Shown piece after piece: positions 42,674 to 51,381 of a DNA stretch of 56,086 nt. A program made the translations under genes and the position numbers. Position 1 is the stretch's first letter. Every line of letters starts with the position of its first letter. Below the pieces are notes generated by a model. It ran no database searches. It worked only from the letters and a program-made list of their open reading frames with translations, and was not told the DNA's origin. This DNA comes from Streptomyces sp. 150FB (GTDB lineage: Bacteria > Actinomycetota > Actinomycetes > Streptomycetales > Streptomycetaceae), in contig NZ_JTHL01000001.1 in NCBI RefSeq assembly GCF_000818195.1, positions 8,257,077 through 8,313,162 of the forward strand, in the 5' to 3' direction.

Positions 42674-45421
42674 ATGACAGAGCCGCCCGATCCGATCGCC
42701 TGGCGCAGGACCTTTCCCGACGCCACCGGCGCCGACGACTTCGTCCGGGTGTACCGCAACACGGTGGTACCCAGCCGCAGGGACGCGCTCGGGCGCGCGG
42801 TGCCGGTGATCGTGCTGGACACCGGGGGCCGTCCCGGCCGGACCGTCCGGGTGCTCTCGGCGCTCCAGAGCGCGCTCGACGACAACGGCAAGCTGGTCCA
42901 CAACGTCAAGCTCGAAGCGGACTCCGACAGCGTCCTGTTGAGCAGGACCGCCGGTGACGGACTGGCCTACGACCGTCCGGGCCGCTCCCTGCCCGACCGG
43001 TTCCCCGACTTCGGACTGATCAAGGCCGTCGTGGAGTGTGTGGAGGAGCACGCCAGGGACTCGGAGGTGGTGCGGGAGGTCGATCTGCGTGACCGCGCCT
43101 ACCGGCACCGGTGTGAGCGCGGCGGGGTGCTGGGCCTGCTGTGGGGGCTCGGCGGGAACGAGGCACCCGCCGCGAGCGGCCCGCTGGGACTGGCGCTGAA
43201 CACCTTCTGGCTGCCACTGACCCGGTATCTGCCCCGGTGGTACTGGGCGCGCAGGAAGCGCCGCAGGCTGGTCACCTCCAAGCGGCACGGCTGGCTCGGG
43301 GCGATGCTGAGCGCGAGCGGAGGCAACGCCAACGCCTTCGAGTTGCTCGCGCAGGAGACGAACCAGCAGCTCACACGGTTACGGCTGCCCGAGGACCACC
43401 CCCAGCACGAAGAAGCCCTGGAGGTTCTGGAGCGGCTGTTGCTGCGCGCGCTGCTGGAGGACCTGCGGACACCGCGCCAGGGCGGTGTGCTGCCCCGGCG
43501 GCGCAGGCGGGTGGCTCGCCCCGTACTGCTGGTGGCGCTGCCGCCGCACGGGACGGCAGGCGCGCGGGCTGGGGAGCGCTTCCTGCGGGTGTTCCAGTCG
43601 CTGCGCGAGGGCGCCGGGGGTGGCCCCGGACCGCTCGTCATCGCCGCCGGCGAGGTCTCCGCCGACCTGCGGACCTACCTCGGGCTACGGGAGGAACGGA
43701 CGCTCCAGCAGGCGGCGGAAGCGCTCGGCGGCGGGATCGCGGCGCCGGTGTTCGTACCGCTTCCCGACGAGCCGTTCGAGCGGATCGGACAGCATGTCGT
43801 CCCGGTCACCCCGAAACGCTTCCGGCTCGGCTGGCGCACCGAAGCCGTCACGGAGTTCATCGCCGTCGCCGCCGTCCTCGCCGTGCTCTTCGCGCCGGGC
43901 GGTGTCGTCGGGCTGCCCGGCGTCGGCGGCTCCCGGAGCTGCGCCGGAGGGGCCGCCAGAGATCCGGGCACCGAGGCGCAGCCCGAGGTGCTGCCGAAGA
44001 AGTGGTACGAGGACGTGCGCCGGCGGATCGACGAGCAGAACGCCGAGGCGGACCAGCTCGCGGCGGCCGGCCACACGGTCCGTACCGTCGTGCACTTCGG
44101 TTCCACCAAATCGGACACCCCCGGGGACACCCTGTTCGACGGTGTGATCCCCGAGCTGCGCGGCATCGCCATGTGGCAGGAGACCCTGAACAGGGACGCC
44201 GGCGCCGACCCGGCGCGGGTGGTGCTGCGCGTGGACGTCCGGGAAGCGGGCCCCGCCTTCAGGGACGCTCAGAAGATGGCGGCGAGGCTCGTCACGGAGA
44301 TCAAGGCGGGCCCCAGCAGCAAGCTGGACAAGGACAAGGTCATCGGAGTGCTGGGGTTCGCCCAGAGCACCCGTGACACCAGGGCCGCGCTGGCGACGCT
44401 CGACAAGGCGAACATCGCCATAGTGGGCACCACCGCGACGGCCAACGAGATGCAGCAGGCCAGTGGCAATTACTGGCCGACCACCCCGGACAACGTACGC
44501 GAGGCCGGGATCGAGGCGAGGTTCGTCAGGGACGCCAGGATCATCGCCGACCAGGGAGCGGCCGACCGGTGCTCCAAAGCAGCCAGGGCCATCGTCGTGC
44601 AGAACGACGGGGACCTCTACAGCAACGGCCTCTCGAAGGCGTTCCAGCAGGACGCCAAGGACCTGGGCCTGCCCTTCCAGGTGATCAACTACTCCCAGAC
44701 CAGCGGCGCTTCGGGCGCCGGACAGGTGTCCACCGCTCGCGGTCTCGCGGACGAGGTGTGCAGGGAACTCCAGCTCGACCCGCGGTCCGTCGTGTACTGG
44801 ACGACACGGGCACGCGACTTCACCGCGTTCGTCAACTCGCTCAACGACAGCACCCTCTGCGCCGAGGACGGTGTGACCGTACTCGGCGGCAACGAACTCA
44901 CCAATGTGGTGCTGACCGGGCAGTACGCGAAGAAGAGCTGGCTGAGGCTCTACTACTCGGCGCACCGGGTGCCGAGCACAGATCCCAGGGCCAGCAGGAA
45001 GACCAAGGAATTCGTCGAGGAGAACAACGAGTTCGTGGCCGGTCTGAACGACCCGGGGCGCGATCCGGCCGCCTCGGCGCGGCCCGACATCTGGCTGGAG
45101 GACGGCCACGCCGCCGTCGCCTACGACGCCTTCCACGTGCTGTCCATGCTCGCCGACCAGGCGAGGTCGGCCGACACCGGGGACGTCGACGCGGGCACGA
45201 TGCTGGCGCTGCTCCGCAGCGGCATCAGGTTCGACGGCGCCACCGGCTACATCAACTATCCGAGCATCGACAACACACCGCCCGAGAACAAGACGCTCGT
45301 GATCGTGCGGCAGTTGGCGGACGAACCCAAGGCCGTCGCCGTATGCGGCGCCTACAGCCAGGACGCCGTACCCGCCGAGCAGGGGAGCCCGTGCAACGGG
45401 GTGACACCGACCCGCCGTTGA
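42674..45421 (+). CDS. Single-TM protein with extracellular ABC-type substrate-binding (receptor-like) domain
   Basis: A 915-residue protein with GGGGGA before the ATG. Residues 1-385 form a cytoplasmic Arg/Leu-rich domain with VPVIVLDTGGRPGRTVRVL and RRRRRVARPVLLVALPPHG, without a P-loop I can recognise. One membrane segment follows (about 391-412, EFIAVAAVLAVLFAPGGVVG). The C-terminal half is a type I periplasmic-binding fold (KVIGVLGFAQSTRDT, VGTTATANEM, AIVVQNDGDLYSNGLSKAF, DGHAAVAYDAFHVLSMLAD), like a Leu/Ile/Val-binding receptor tethered to the membrane. A TTA codon lies at 43379-43381 (residue 236), implying bldA dependence. No permease of that class is adjacent, so a sensory rather than transport role is likely. 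Confidence 0.75.
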   Translation: MTEPPDPIAWRRTFPDATGADDFVRVYRNTVVPSRRDALGRAVPVIVLDTGGRPGRTVRVLSALQSALDDNGKLVHNVKLEADSDSVLLSRTAGDGLAYDRPGRSLPDRFPDFGLIKAVVECVEEHARDSEVVREVDLRDRAYRHRCERGGVLGLLWGLGGNEAPAASGPLGLALNTFWLPLTRYLPRWYWARRKRRRLVTSKRHGWLGAMLSASGGNANAFELLAQETNQQLTRLRLPEDHPQHEEALEVLERLLLRALLEDLRTPRQGGVLPRRRRRVARPVLLVALPPHGTAGARAGERFLRVFQSLREGAGGGPGPLVIAAGEVSADLRTYLGLREERTLQQAAEALGGGIAAPVFVPLPDEPFERIGQHVVPVTPKRFRLGWRTEAVTEFIAVAAVLAVLFAPGGVVGLPGVGGSRSCAGGAARDPGTEAQPEVLPKKWYEDVRRRIDEQNAEADQLAAAGHTVRTVVHFGSTKSDTPGDTLFDGVIPELRGIAMWQETLNRDAGADPARVVLRVDVREAGPAFRDAQKMAARLVTEIKAGPSSKLDKDKVIGVLGFAQSTRDTRAALATLDKANIAIVGTTATANEMQQASGNYWPTTPDNVREAGIEARFVRDARIIADQGAADRCSKAARAIVVQNDGDLYSNGLSKAFQQDAKDLGLPFQVINYSQTSGASGAGQVSTARGLADEVCRELQLDPRSVVYWTTRARDFTAFVNSLNDSTLCAEDGVTVLGGNELTNVVLTGQYAKKSWLRLYYSAHRVPSTDPRASRKTKEFVEENNEFVAGLNDPGRDPAASARPDIWLEDGHAAVAYDAFHVLSMLADQARSADTGDVDAGTMLALLRSGIRFDGATGYINYPSIDNTPPENKTLVIVRQLADEPKAVAVCGAYSQDAVPAEQGSPCNGVTPTRR

Positions 45422-45430
45422 GCTGTTGAG

Positions 45431-45478
45431 GCACCGAGCCACCAACGCACCGAGCCACCAACGCACCGAGCCACCAAC
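45431..45478. repeat. Three perfect 16-bp tandem repeats before the ABC importer operon
   Basis: gcaccgagccaccaac is repeated exactly three times (45431, 45447, 45463), starting 10 bases after the stop of the receptor-like gene and 65 bases before the next ATG. Confidence 0.92.
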
Positions 45479-45542
45479 ACACCTAGGTACCGCGCCAGTT
45501 TCGCTTTTCCGCCCGGAGCGCCACCACCTCAGAGGGGGGTTC

Positions 45543-46505
45543 ATGCGTCGACTGTTCATCGGACTCAGCGCAGCCGTGGTCCTGGTCACCGGCACGGCCT
45601 GTGGTTCGTCCGGCACCTCGGACGGACCGCAGACGTCCGGCGGCGTCACCGCCGTCAAGGTCGGTGTCATTCCCATCGTGGATGTGGCGCCGATCTACCT
45701 CGGCGAGAAGAAGGGCTTCTACCGCGAGCAGGGCATCGATCTGACACTGCGCACCGCCCAGGGCGGCGCGGTGATCGTGCCCGGTGTCATCAGCGGGGAG
45801 TTCCAGTTCGGCTTCTCCAACACCACCACGCTGATGGTCGCCCAGAGCAATGGCGTGCCGGTCAAGGGTGTCAGCAACGGCGGCGCCACGACAGGTAAGG
45901 ACGGCGCGGACTACAGCGGTGTCACCGTCAGGAAGGACAGCCCCATCCGCTCCGCCAAGGACCTGGAGGGCAGGACGGTCGCCGTCAACACACTGAAGAA
46001 CATCGGCGACACCTCCGTACGGGAATCCGTCCGCAAGGCCGGCGGCGACCCGAGCAAGGTCAAGTTCGTCGAGATGGCGCTCGACCAGATGCCGGCCGCA
46101 CTGGACGGCGGCCGGATCGACGCCGCCTGGGCCGTCGAACCGACACTCGCCACCATCAAGGCGCAGGGCGGTCGCGTCATCGCGTCCAACTATGTCGACG
46201 TGTCCCCGGACCTCACCGTCGCGCTGTACTTCAGCTCCACCCCGTACATCCAGCAACACCCCGACGTGGTCAAGAAGTTCCAGCAGGCCACGGCCAGATC
46301 GCTGGAGTACGCCAACGGCCACCCCGACGAGGTGCGCGACATCCTCACCGTCTACACCAAGATCCCCGCGGCGACACTGAAGCAGATGATCCTGCCCCGC
46401 TGGCCCGCCGAACCCAACCGTCCCTCACTCGACAGGCTCGCCCAACTGGGCACCCAGGACGCCATCTTCACCACCCCGCCCGACCTGGACAAGCTCCTCC
46501 CGTGA
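45543..46505 (+). CDS. ABC transporter substrate-binding lipoprotein (NMT1/SsuA-like)
   Basis: A 320-residue lipoprotein: MRRLFIGLSAAVVLVTGTACGSSG with the lipidated Cys at residue 20. The NMT1/THI5/SsuA fold is shown by VGVIPIVDVAPIYLGEKKGFYREQGIDLTL (about 40-68), GGAVIVPGVISGEFQFGFSN and LDGGRIDAAWAVEPTLA. These proteins bind sulfonates, nitrate-like anions, or thiamine/pyrimidine precursors; the sequence does not decide. A GAGGGG ribosome site is 7 nt upstream. It is the first gene of a four-gene importer operon, overlapping the first permease by GTGA. Confidence 0.87.
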   Translation: MRRLFIGLSAAVVLVTGTACGSSGTSDGPQTSGGVTAVKVGVIPIVDVAPIYLGEKKGFYREQGIDLTLRTAQGGAVIVPGVISGEFQFGFSNTTTLMVAQSNGVPVKGVSNGGATTGKDGADYSGVTVRKDSPIRSAKDLEGRTVAVNTLKNIGDTSVRESVRKAGGDPSKVKFVEMALDQMPAALDGGRIDAAWAVEPTLATIKAQGGRVIASNYVDVSPDLTVALYFSSTPYIQQHPDVVKKFQQATARSLEYANGHPDEVRDILTVYTKIPAATLKQMILPRWPAEPNRPSLDRLAQLGTQDAIFTTPPDLDKLLP

Positions 46506-47314
46506 CCGCCGGCCCGGGAGCGATTCCCAAGCGGACCGGCCCCGGCAGGGAGAACACCCTGCTGGGGCTCGGCGGACTCGCCGTGTTCCTCGCCCTGGGG
46601 GAGCTGGTGCCACGCACCGGCCTCGTCAAGGCCGACTACCTGCCGCCGACCAGCCGTATCGCCCGCGCCCTCGCCGCCGAGATCACCGACCCCGCGTTCT
46701 GGACGGCGCTCGGCGACACACTCACCGGCTGGGCCCTCGGCCTGCTGATCGCCACCGCCGGCGGGATCGCGGTGGGCGTCGTACTGACCGTCGTCCCCCA
46801 TCTGCGCCAACTGACCACCTCCACTGTCGAGTTCCTGCGGCCCATCCCCTCCGTGGCACTGATTCCGCTCGCCGTGCTCGTCTTCGGCACCGACCTGCGC
46901 TCCACCCTGCTCCTCGTCGTCTACGCCGCGTTCTGGCAGGTCCTCATCCAAGTCCTCTACGGAGTCCAGGACGTCGACCCGGTCGCCGAGGAGACCGCCC
47001 GTTCGTACGGCCTCGGGACCTGGGCGCGGGTCCGCCATGTGCTCTGGCCGACGGCCCTGCCGTACGTCATGACCGGCGTCCGGCTGGCCGCCGCCGTGGC
47101 ACTCGTCCTGGCCGTCACCGCCGAACTCGTCATCGGCGCACCCGGACTCGGCGCGCGCATCGCCCTCGCCCAGACCTCCCAGGCGGTCCCCGACATGTAC
47201 GCCCTCGTGGTCGTCACCGGGCTGCTCGGGCTGCTGATCAACCTCGGCGCTCGCGCCGTCGAACGGCGCGCGCTCGCCTGGCACCAGTCCGTACGAGGGG
47301 AGTCGGCCCTGTGA
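46502..47314 (+). CDS. ABC transporter permease (SsuC/TauC type) 1
   Basis: A 270-residue BPD-type permease with a GTG start overlapping the lipoprotein stop. Hydrophobic segments fill the protein; the coupling motif EETARSYGLGTWARVRHVLWPTALPYVMTG (about residues 165-195) is the EAA loop that contacts the ATPase. It overlaps the second permease by 4 nt. With its partner it probably forms a heterodimeric channel. Confidence 0.88.
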   Translation: MTAGPGAIPKRTGPGRENTLLGLGGLAVFLALGELVPRTGLVKADYLPPTSRIARALAAEITDPAFWTALGDTLTGWALGLLIATAGGIAVGVVLTVVPHLRQLTTSTVEFLRPIPSVALIPLAVLVFGTDLRSTLLLVVYAAFWQVLIQVLYGVQDVDPVAEETARSYGLGTWARVRHVLWPTALPYVMTGVRLAAAVALVLAVTAELVIGAPGLGARIALAQTSQAVPDMYALVVVTGLLGLLINLGARAVERRALAWHQSVRGESAL

Positions 47315-48120
47315 GCACCACGAGCCCGGCCAGAAGTCGGGGCGCCCGCCGGTACTTTCCGCGCAGGACGGTGTTCGCCCTCGCACTGCCCGCCCTGCTG
47401 TTGGCCCTCTGGTGGGTCCTCTCCGACAGCAGCACCAACGTCTACTCCCCGCCGCTGCGCACCATCGCCGGGTCCTTCGGCCGCGTGTGGACCGCCCGCC
47501 GCCTCGCCGACGATGTCGTACCGAGCCTGCTGCGACTCGCGGCCGGATACGGCATGGCCGCGCTGCTCGGTGTGGCACTCGGCGTGCTCATCGGCTCGTA
47601 CCGGCGGGTGCGCGCCGCCACCGAGCCCGTACTGGAACTGCTCAGGGCCGTGCCGCCGCCCGTGCTGGTCCCCGTCATCATGCTGTTCGCCGGGATCGGC
47701 GACACCATGAAGATCCTGGTCATCACCATCGGCTGCGTCTGGCCGGTGCTCCTCAACACCGTAGAAGGCGTACGGGCCGTGGACCCGGTGGCGGCCGAGA
47801 CGGCCCGCTCGTACGGCATCGTGGGCGCGACCCGGCTGCGCCGTCTCGTGCTGCCGTCGGCCGGTCCGCAGATCTTCGCCGGACTGCGCCAGGCCCTGTC
47901 GATCGGCATCATCCTCATGGTCATCAGCGAGATGTTCGCCGCCAGCAACGGCCTCGGCTTCGCCATCGTCCAGTTCCAGCGCGGTTTCGCCATACCCGAC
48001 ATGTGGACCGGCATCCTGCTGCTCGGCGTGCTCGGATTCCTGCTCTCCGTCGTGTTCAGGACGGTGGAACGCCGCGCTCTGCGCTGGTACCACGGGCTGC
48101 GCGAGAGCCGCCGCTCATGA
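47311..48120 (+). CDS. ABC transporter permease (SsuC/TauC type) 2
   Basis: A 269-residue permease with a GTG start, homologous in layout to the preceding one: TM near residue 20, VLIGSYRRVRAATEPVLELLRAVPPPVLVPV, then the EAA loop AETARSYGIVGATRLRRLVLPSAGPQIFAG (about 168-197). Two distinct permeases suggest a heterodimer, unlike most SsuC systems, which use a homodimer. It overlaps the ATPase gene by ATGA. Confidence 0.88.
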   Translation: MSTTSPARSRGARRYFPRRTVFALALPALLLALWWVLSDSSTNVYSPPLRTIAGSFGRVWTARRLADDVVPSLLRLAAGYGMAALLGVALGVLIGSYRRVRAATEPVLELLRAVPPPVLVPVIMLFAGIGDTMKILVITIGCVWPVLLNTVEGVRAVDPVAAETARSYGIVGATRLRRLVLPSAGPQIFAGLRQALSIGIILMVISEMFAASNGLGFAIVQFQRGFAIPDMWTGILLLGVLGFLLSVVFRTVERRALRWYHGLRESRRS

Positions 48121-48932
48121 GGGCGGACGGCAGCGGACCGGACGAAGGGAAGACCCCGATGCTCGACGTACGCGGCCTGAAGAAGGTCTACGAGGGAACC
48201 GGCCGCCGGGTCGAGGCGGTCCGCGACCTCACCTTCTCCCTCGCCGCCGGCGAATTCGTCTGCCTGGTGGGCCCCTCCGGCTGCGGCAAGACCACACTGC
48301 TCAAGTGTGTCGGCGGCCTGCTCACACCGAGCGCCGGCGAGGTCCTGCTGAAGGGCAGCCGGGTCACGGCCCCGCCACCCGGGATGGCGGTCGTCTTCCA
48401 GGAGTACGGGCGCAGCCTCTTCCCCTGGATGCGGGTCCGCGAGAACGTCGAACTGCCCCTGCGCAGGCGCACGTCACTCAGCAAGGAACGCCGAAGAGCC
48501 CTGGTGGACGACGCGTTGGAGGCGGTGGGTCTCGCGGAGACCCATCGCGCGTATCCCTGGGAGCTGTCCGGCGGTATGCAGCAGCGCGTCGCGATCGCGC
48601 GCGCCGTCGCGTACCAGCCCGAAGTGCTCCTGATGGACGAGCCGTTCGCCGCTGTCGACGCCCAGACCCGCGCGGATCTGGAGGACCTGGTGCGCGGGCT
48701 GTGGCAGGAGCGCGGGATGACGGTCCTCTTCGTCACCCATGACATCGACGAGGCGGTGTACCTCGGCGAGCGGGTGATGATCCTCTCCGCCGCGCCCACC
48801 GTCGTACGCGAACAGCTCACGGTGGACCTCCCGGCGGAGCGGGACCAACTGCACACCCGCGTCGCTCCGCGCTTCGCCGAACTGCGCACCCAGGTGTACG
48901 AGCAGATCCAGGCGGCCAAGCGAGGAGTGTGA
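48117..48932 (+). CDS. ABC transporter ATP-binding protein (SsuB/TauB type)
   Basis: A 271-residue ATPase: Walker A GPSGCGKTTLL (about residues 47-57), Q-loop FQEYGRSLFPW, signature LSGGMQQRVAIARAVAY (about 143) and Walker B VLLMDEPFAAVD (about 167), H-loop FVTHDIDEAVYLGERV. The ATG at 48117 overlaps the permease stop; an internal Met at residue 15 is a weaker alternative. It energises the two-permease importer. A 14-bp hairpin follows. Confidence 0.9.
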   Translation: MRADGSGPDEGKTPMLDVRGLKKVYEGTGRRVEAVRDLTFSLAAGEFVCLVGPSGCGKTTLLKCVGGLLTPSAGEVLLKGSRVTAPPPGMAVVFQEYGRSLFPWMRVRENVELPLRRRTSLSKERRRALVDDALEAVGLAETHRAYPWELSGGMQQRVAIARAVAYQPEVLLMDEPFAAVDAQTRADLEDLVRGLWQERGMTVLFVTHDIDEAVYLGERVMILSAAPTVVREQLTVDLPAERDQLHTRVAPRFAELRTQVYEQIQAAKRGV

Positions 48933-48966
48933 CCCCCGCCCCCGCACATGTCCCCCCCCGCTCATG

Positions 48967-48998
48967 CCTGTGGGCCCCTCCGGAGAGGGGCCCACAGG
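48967..48998 (+). terminator. Hairpin terminator of the ABC importer operon
   Basis: Perfect 14-bp stem (48967-48980 with 48985-48998) with a cgga tetraloop, 35 bases after the ATPase stop and before a convergent TetR gene. Confidence 0.8.
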
Positions 48999-49079
48999 TC
49001 TTGGTGGTGCGCCGCGCCCGTCCCCACGGTGCGGCGCTGACGAGCCGTCGTCATCCGCTTTCGGACAACGGCCCGCCGG

Positions 49080-49688
49080 TCAGGTGGGCGAGGTGACCCG
49101 CAGCGCCAGGGCGGGCAGCACCGCCGCCTCCAGGAACCGGACGAGGTACGCCTCGTCCGCGTACCGCCCCTCCAGCGCCGGCCGGGCGCGCACGACGCCG
49201 ATGAGCTGGGTGGCGACGAACTCCGCCGCCGGATTGTCGGCGGCGATCTCGCCGCGCTCGACTCCCCGCCGGATCATGGCGTCGATCGCGGCGACCGCGG
49301 GCTCGACGAGGGCCTCGCGCAGCGCCGAGAGCAGCTCGGGGGTCCCCAGCGCCGCGTGCGCGAGGGCGTGCATCAGCGGGGTGTCGCGCCCCGATCCGGC
49401 TCCGGTCGCGCGTGCCGCCGCCCGCAGATCGCCCTCCAGGCCGCCGGTGTCGATGTCGGCGAGCTGGAACGAGCGGGTGCCACGCAGCGCGGCGGCCACC
49501 AGTCGCGGTTTTGTGCCCCACTGCCGGTAGAGGGTCGATTTGCCGCAGCGGGTGCGCGCGGCGACGCCCTCCATGGTCAGGGCGTCGTAGCCGCCCTCCC
49601 TGAGCAGGTCGAGGGTGGCCTCGTAGAACTCGAGTTCCCGTTCCGGTGTGATCTTGGAGCGGCGCGGCGACGGCGACGGTGACGTCAA
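49080..49688 (-). CDS. TetR/AcrR family transcriptional regulator
   Basis: A 202-residue regulator from a TTG at 49688 with GAGGGAG 5 nt upstream; an ATG at 49760 in the same frame would add 24 basic residues. HTH: FYEATLDLLREGGYDALTMEGVAARTRCGKSTLYRQWGTK (about residues 18-57). The ligand-binding half is helical with no recognisable specificity (PLMHALAHAALGTPELLSALREA). It is divergent from a DMT-type transporter with clustered operator repeats between them, so it probably represses that transporter and itself. Confidence 0.87.
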   Translation of the reverse strand: MTSPSPSPRRSKITPERELEFYEATLDLLREGGYDALTMEGVAARTRCGKSTLYRQWGTKPRLVAAALRGTRSFQLADIDTGGLEGDLRAAARATGAGSGRDTPLMHALAHAALGTPELLSALREALVEPAVAAIDAMIRRGVERGEIAADNPAAEFVATQLIGVVRARPALEGRYADEAYLVRFLEAAVLPALALRVTSPT

Positions 49689-49773
49689 CGTATCTCCCTC
49701 TCGGACTCTCGAATTCACCCTGGCTGGAATCGACCGGCGTGCGGCGGTGTTGCCCAGCATGCACGACTGTCAT

Positions 49774-49839
49774 CGATACGACCATGTACCGATACGCCAG
49801 TGTAGCGATACGATTGCGTATCGGTACACTGCCGTATCG
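49774..49839. promoter_or_regulatory. Cluster of five 16-bp-phased TetR-type half-sites
   Basis: cgatacg occurs at 49774, 49790 and 49806 and its reverse complement cgtatcg at 49817 and 49833. Each like pair is exactly 16 bp apart. The inner pair (49806-49812/49817-49823) forms a dyad, extended to gta/tac flanks. It lies between the divergent TetR and transporter genes. Confidence 0.75.
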
Positions 49840-50026
49840 ATAGGGCGCGGCTCAAGCTGCCGCGCCATCGCACACCACCGTGACGCCGCCACATCGCGTC
49901 GTCCATGCAAAGGGGTCGGGTGATGAACGCCCGCACTGGGTCCGCCGTACGGAAGCCGGACGCTTCCGCCCGGCCTTCCAGCGCTGCGCACCGAGGGACC
50001 ACGCCCACTCCGGCAGGGGTCTCCCG

Positions 50027-51262
50027 GTGAGCGGCGCGATACTCGTCGCCGTGGCGCTCTCGCTGGTCTCGGCCGTCGCGTACGCCTCGGCAGCCGTGGC
50101 GCAGGAGCGCCTCGCGGCCCGTACGCCGCATCGCGGCGGCCTCTTCGCGCTCCTCGGACACGGCACCTGGTGGTGGGCGGTCGGGCTCAACGCCACCGGC
50201 GCGATGCTCCATGTCGCCGCCCTCACCTACGGGCCGCTCACCGTCGTCCAGCCGCTCGGCGCGCTGACGCTGGTCGCCGCCGTGCCGCTGGGCGCGCGCC
50301 GCGCCGGGCGGCAGGTCAGCAGGGGCGAGTGGCGCGGTACGGCGTTCACGCTCGCCGGTCTCGCCGTCATCCTCGTGACAGCGGCCGGTACGGCACCCGC
50401 CGAGACGCTCACGCTGCCCGGGGCCCTCGGGGTCTCGGCCGTGGCGATGGCCCTGGTGGCGCTGCTCACCCGGCCCAGGCACGGTGACCGGCCGGGGCTG
50501 CGGCACGCGGCGGCCTCCGGGATCACCTCAGGGGTCGCCTCGGCGCTCACCCAGACCGTCACCGTCGCAGCGACGGTGCGCGGGGCGCACGCGCTGCCGA
50601 TGTGGCAGGTCGGCGGGGTGGCGCTGCTGGTGGCGACGTTCGCGGCCAGCGGTCTGCTGCTCTCGCAGCGGGCGTACGAGGGCGGACTCGGCGCACCGCT
50701 CGCCGTCCTGACACTGGCGAACCCGGTCGCGGCCTCCGCGATCGGCCTGATACTGCTCGGCGAACGGCTCCAGGGCGGCGCACTCGGCATCCTCGCCGCG
50801 GCGGTGGGCGCGGTGCTCGCCGCACGCGGTGTGGTGCTGCTGACGCGCAACACGGCACCACCGGCGGAGCCGTCGGTCACGCAGCCGGTGACGCGCCCAG
50901 CACTGGCGAAGGACTCCGCGAAGGCGCCGGCGCGGATCCCGCAGCCGGTTCCGGCCGGAGGCGTACGCCGCGCCGGAGCGGCCCTACCGGCCCTACCGGC
51001 AGCGCCTCCCGTGTCCGACCCGCCGATGTCCGGTGCCGGGGCCGGTGCCGCCGTACCGTCCGTGCCCTCCGTACTGGACGCGCAGGCCGCCGCCCGATTG
51101 GCGGTATCCGACGTAACCGGCCGGGACACCCGGATTCCCGTCGTCCTCCTCCCCGGCCTCTTCGCCACCGTGGACCTGCCCGGCCCCGCCCTGTCACCAC
51201 CGGAGGCGGGCAGCGGCACCGAGGAGCCGCGCCCTCGCCGGCACGGGCGGTGCCGCGCGTGA
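50027..51262 (+). CDS. DMT-superfamily (EamA-like) transporter
   Basis: A 411-residue membrane protein from a GTG at 50027 with AGGGG upstream. About nine to ten hydrophobic segments occupy residues 1-290 (ILVAVALSLVSAVAYASAAVAQERLA, WWWAVGLNATGAMLHVAALTYGPLTVVQPLGALTL, NPVAASAIGLILLGERLQGGALGILAAAVGAVLAA); the PLTVVQPLG and LGERLQGG motifs are typical of actinobacterial DMT proteins. The C-terminal 120 residues are Pro/Ala-rich and disordered. The substrate is unknown, but a divergent TetR regulator suggests a small drug or metabolite. Confidence 0.85.
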   Translation: MSGAILVAVALSLVSAVAYASAAVAQERLAARTPHRGGLFALLGHGTWWWAVGLNATGAMLHVAALTYGPLTVVQPLGALTLVAAVPLGARRAGRQVSRGEWRGTAFTLAGLAVILVTAAGTAPAETLTLPGALGVSAVAMALVALLTRPRHGDRPGLRHAAASGITSGVASALTQTVTVAATVRGAHALPMWQVGGVALLVATFAASGLLLSQRAYEGGLGAPLAVLTLANPVAASAIGLILLGERLQGGALGILAAAVGAVLAARGVVLLTRNTAPPAEPSVTQPVTRPALAKDSAKAPARIPQPVPAGGVRRAGAALPALPAAPPVSDPPMSGAGAGAAVPSVPSVLDAQAAARLAVSDVTGRDTRIPVVLLPGLFATVDLPGPALSPPEAGSGTEEPRPRRHGRCRA

Positions 51263-51381
51263 AGCTCCGCTGTTGGGCCGCTTAAGAAATCCTCGATGGA
51301 CTGAACGGTCGGCACTGGGCAGATTGGTGGCTGAACGGTGATCACCACCGTTCACGATCGTCACCACCGGGAGCCGCGCCC

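Noticed and set aside
43685..45676. 663-aa minus-strand frame opposite the receptor-like gene
   Set aside because: Shadow frame without recognisable domains; the plus strand has a TM and a periplasmic-binding fold.
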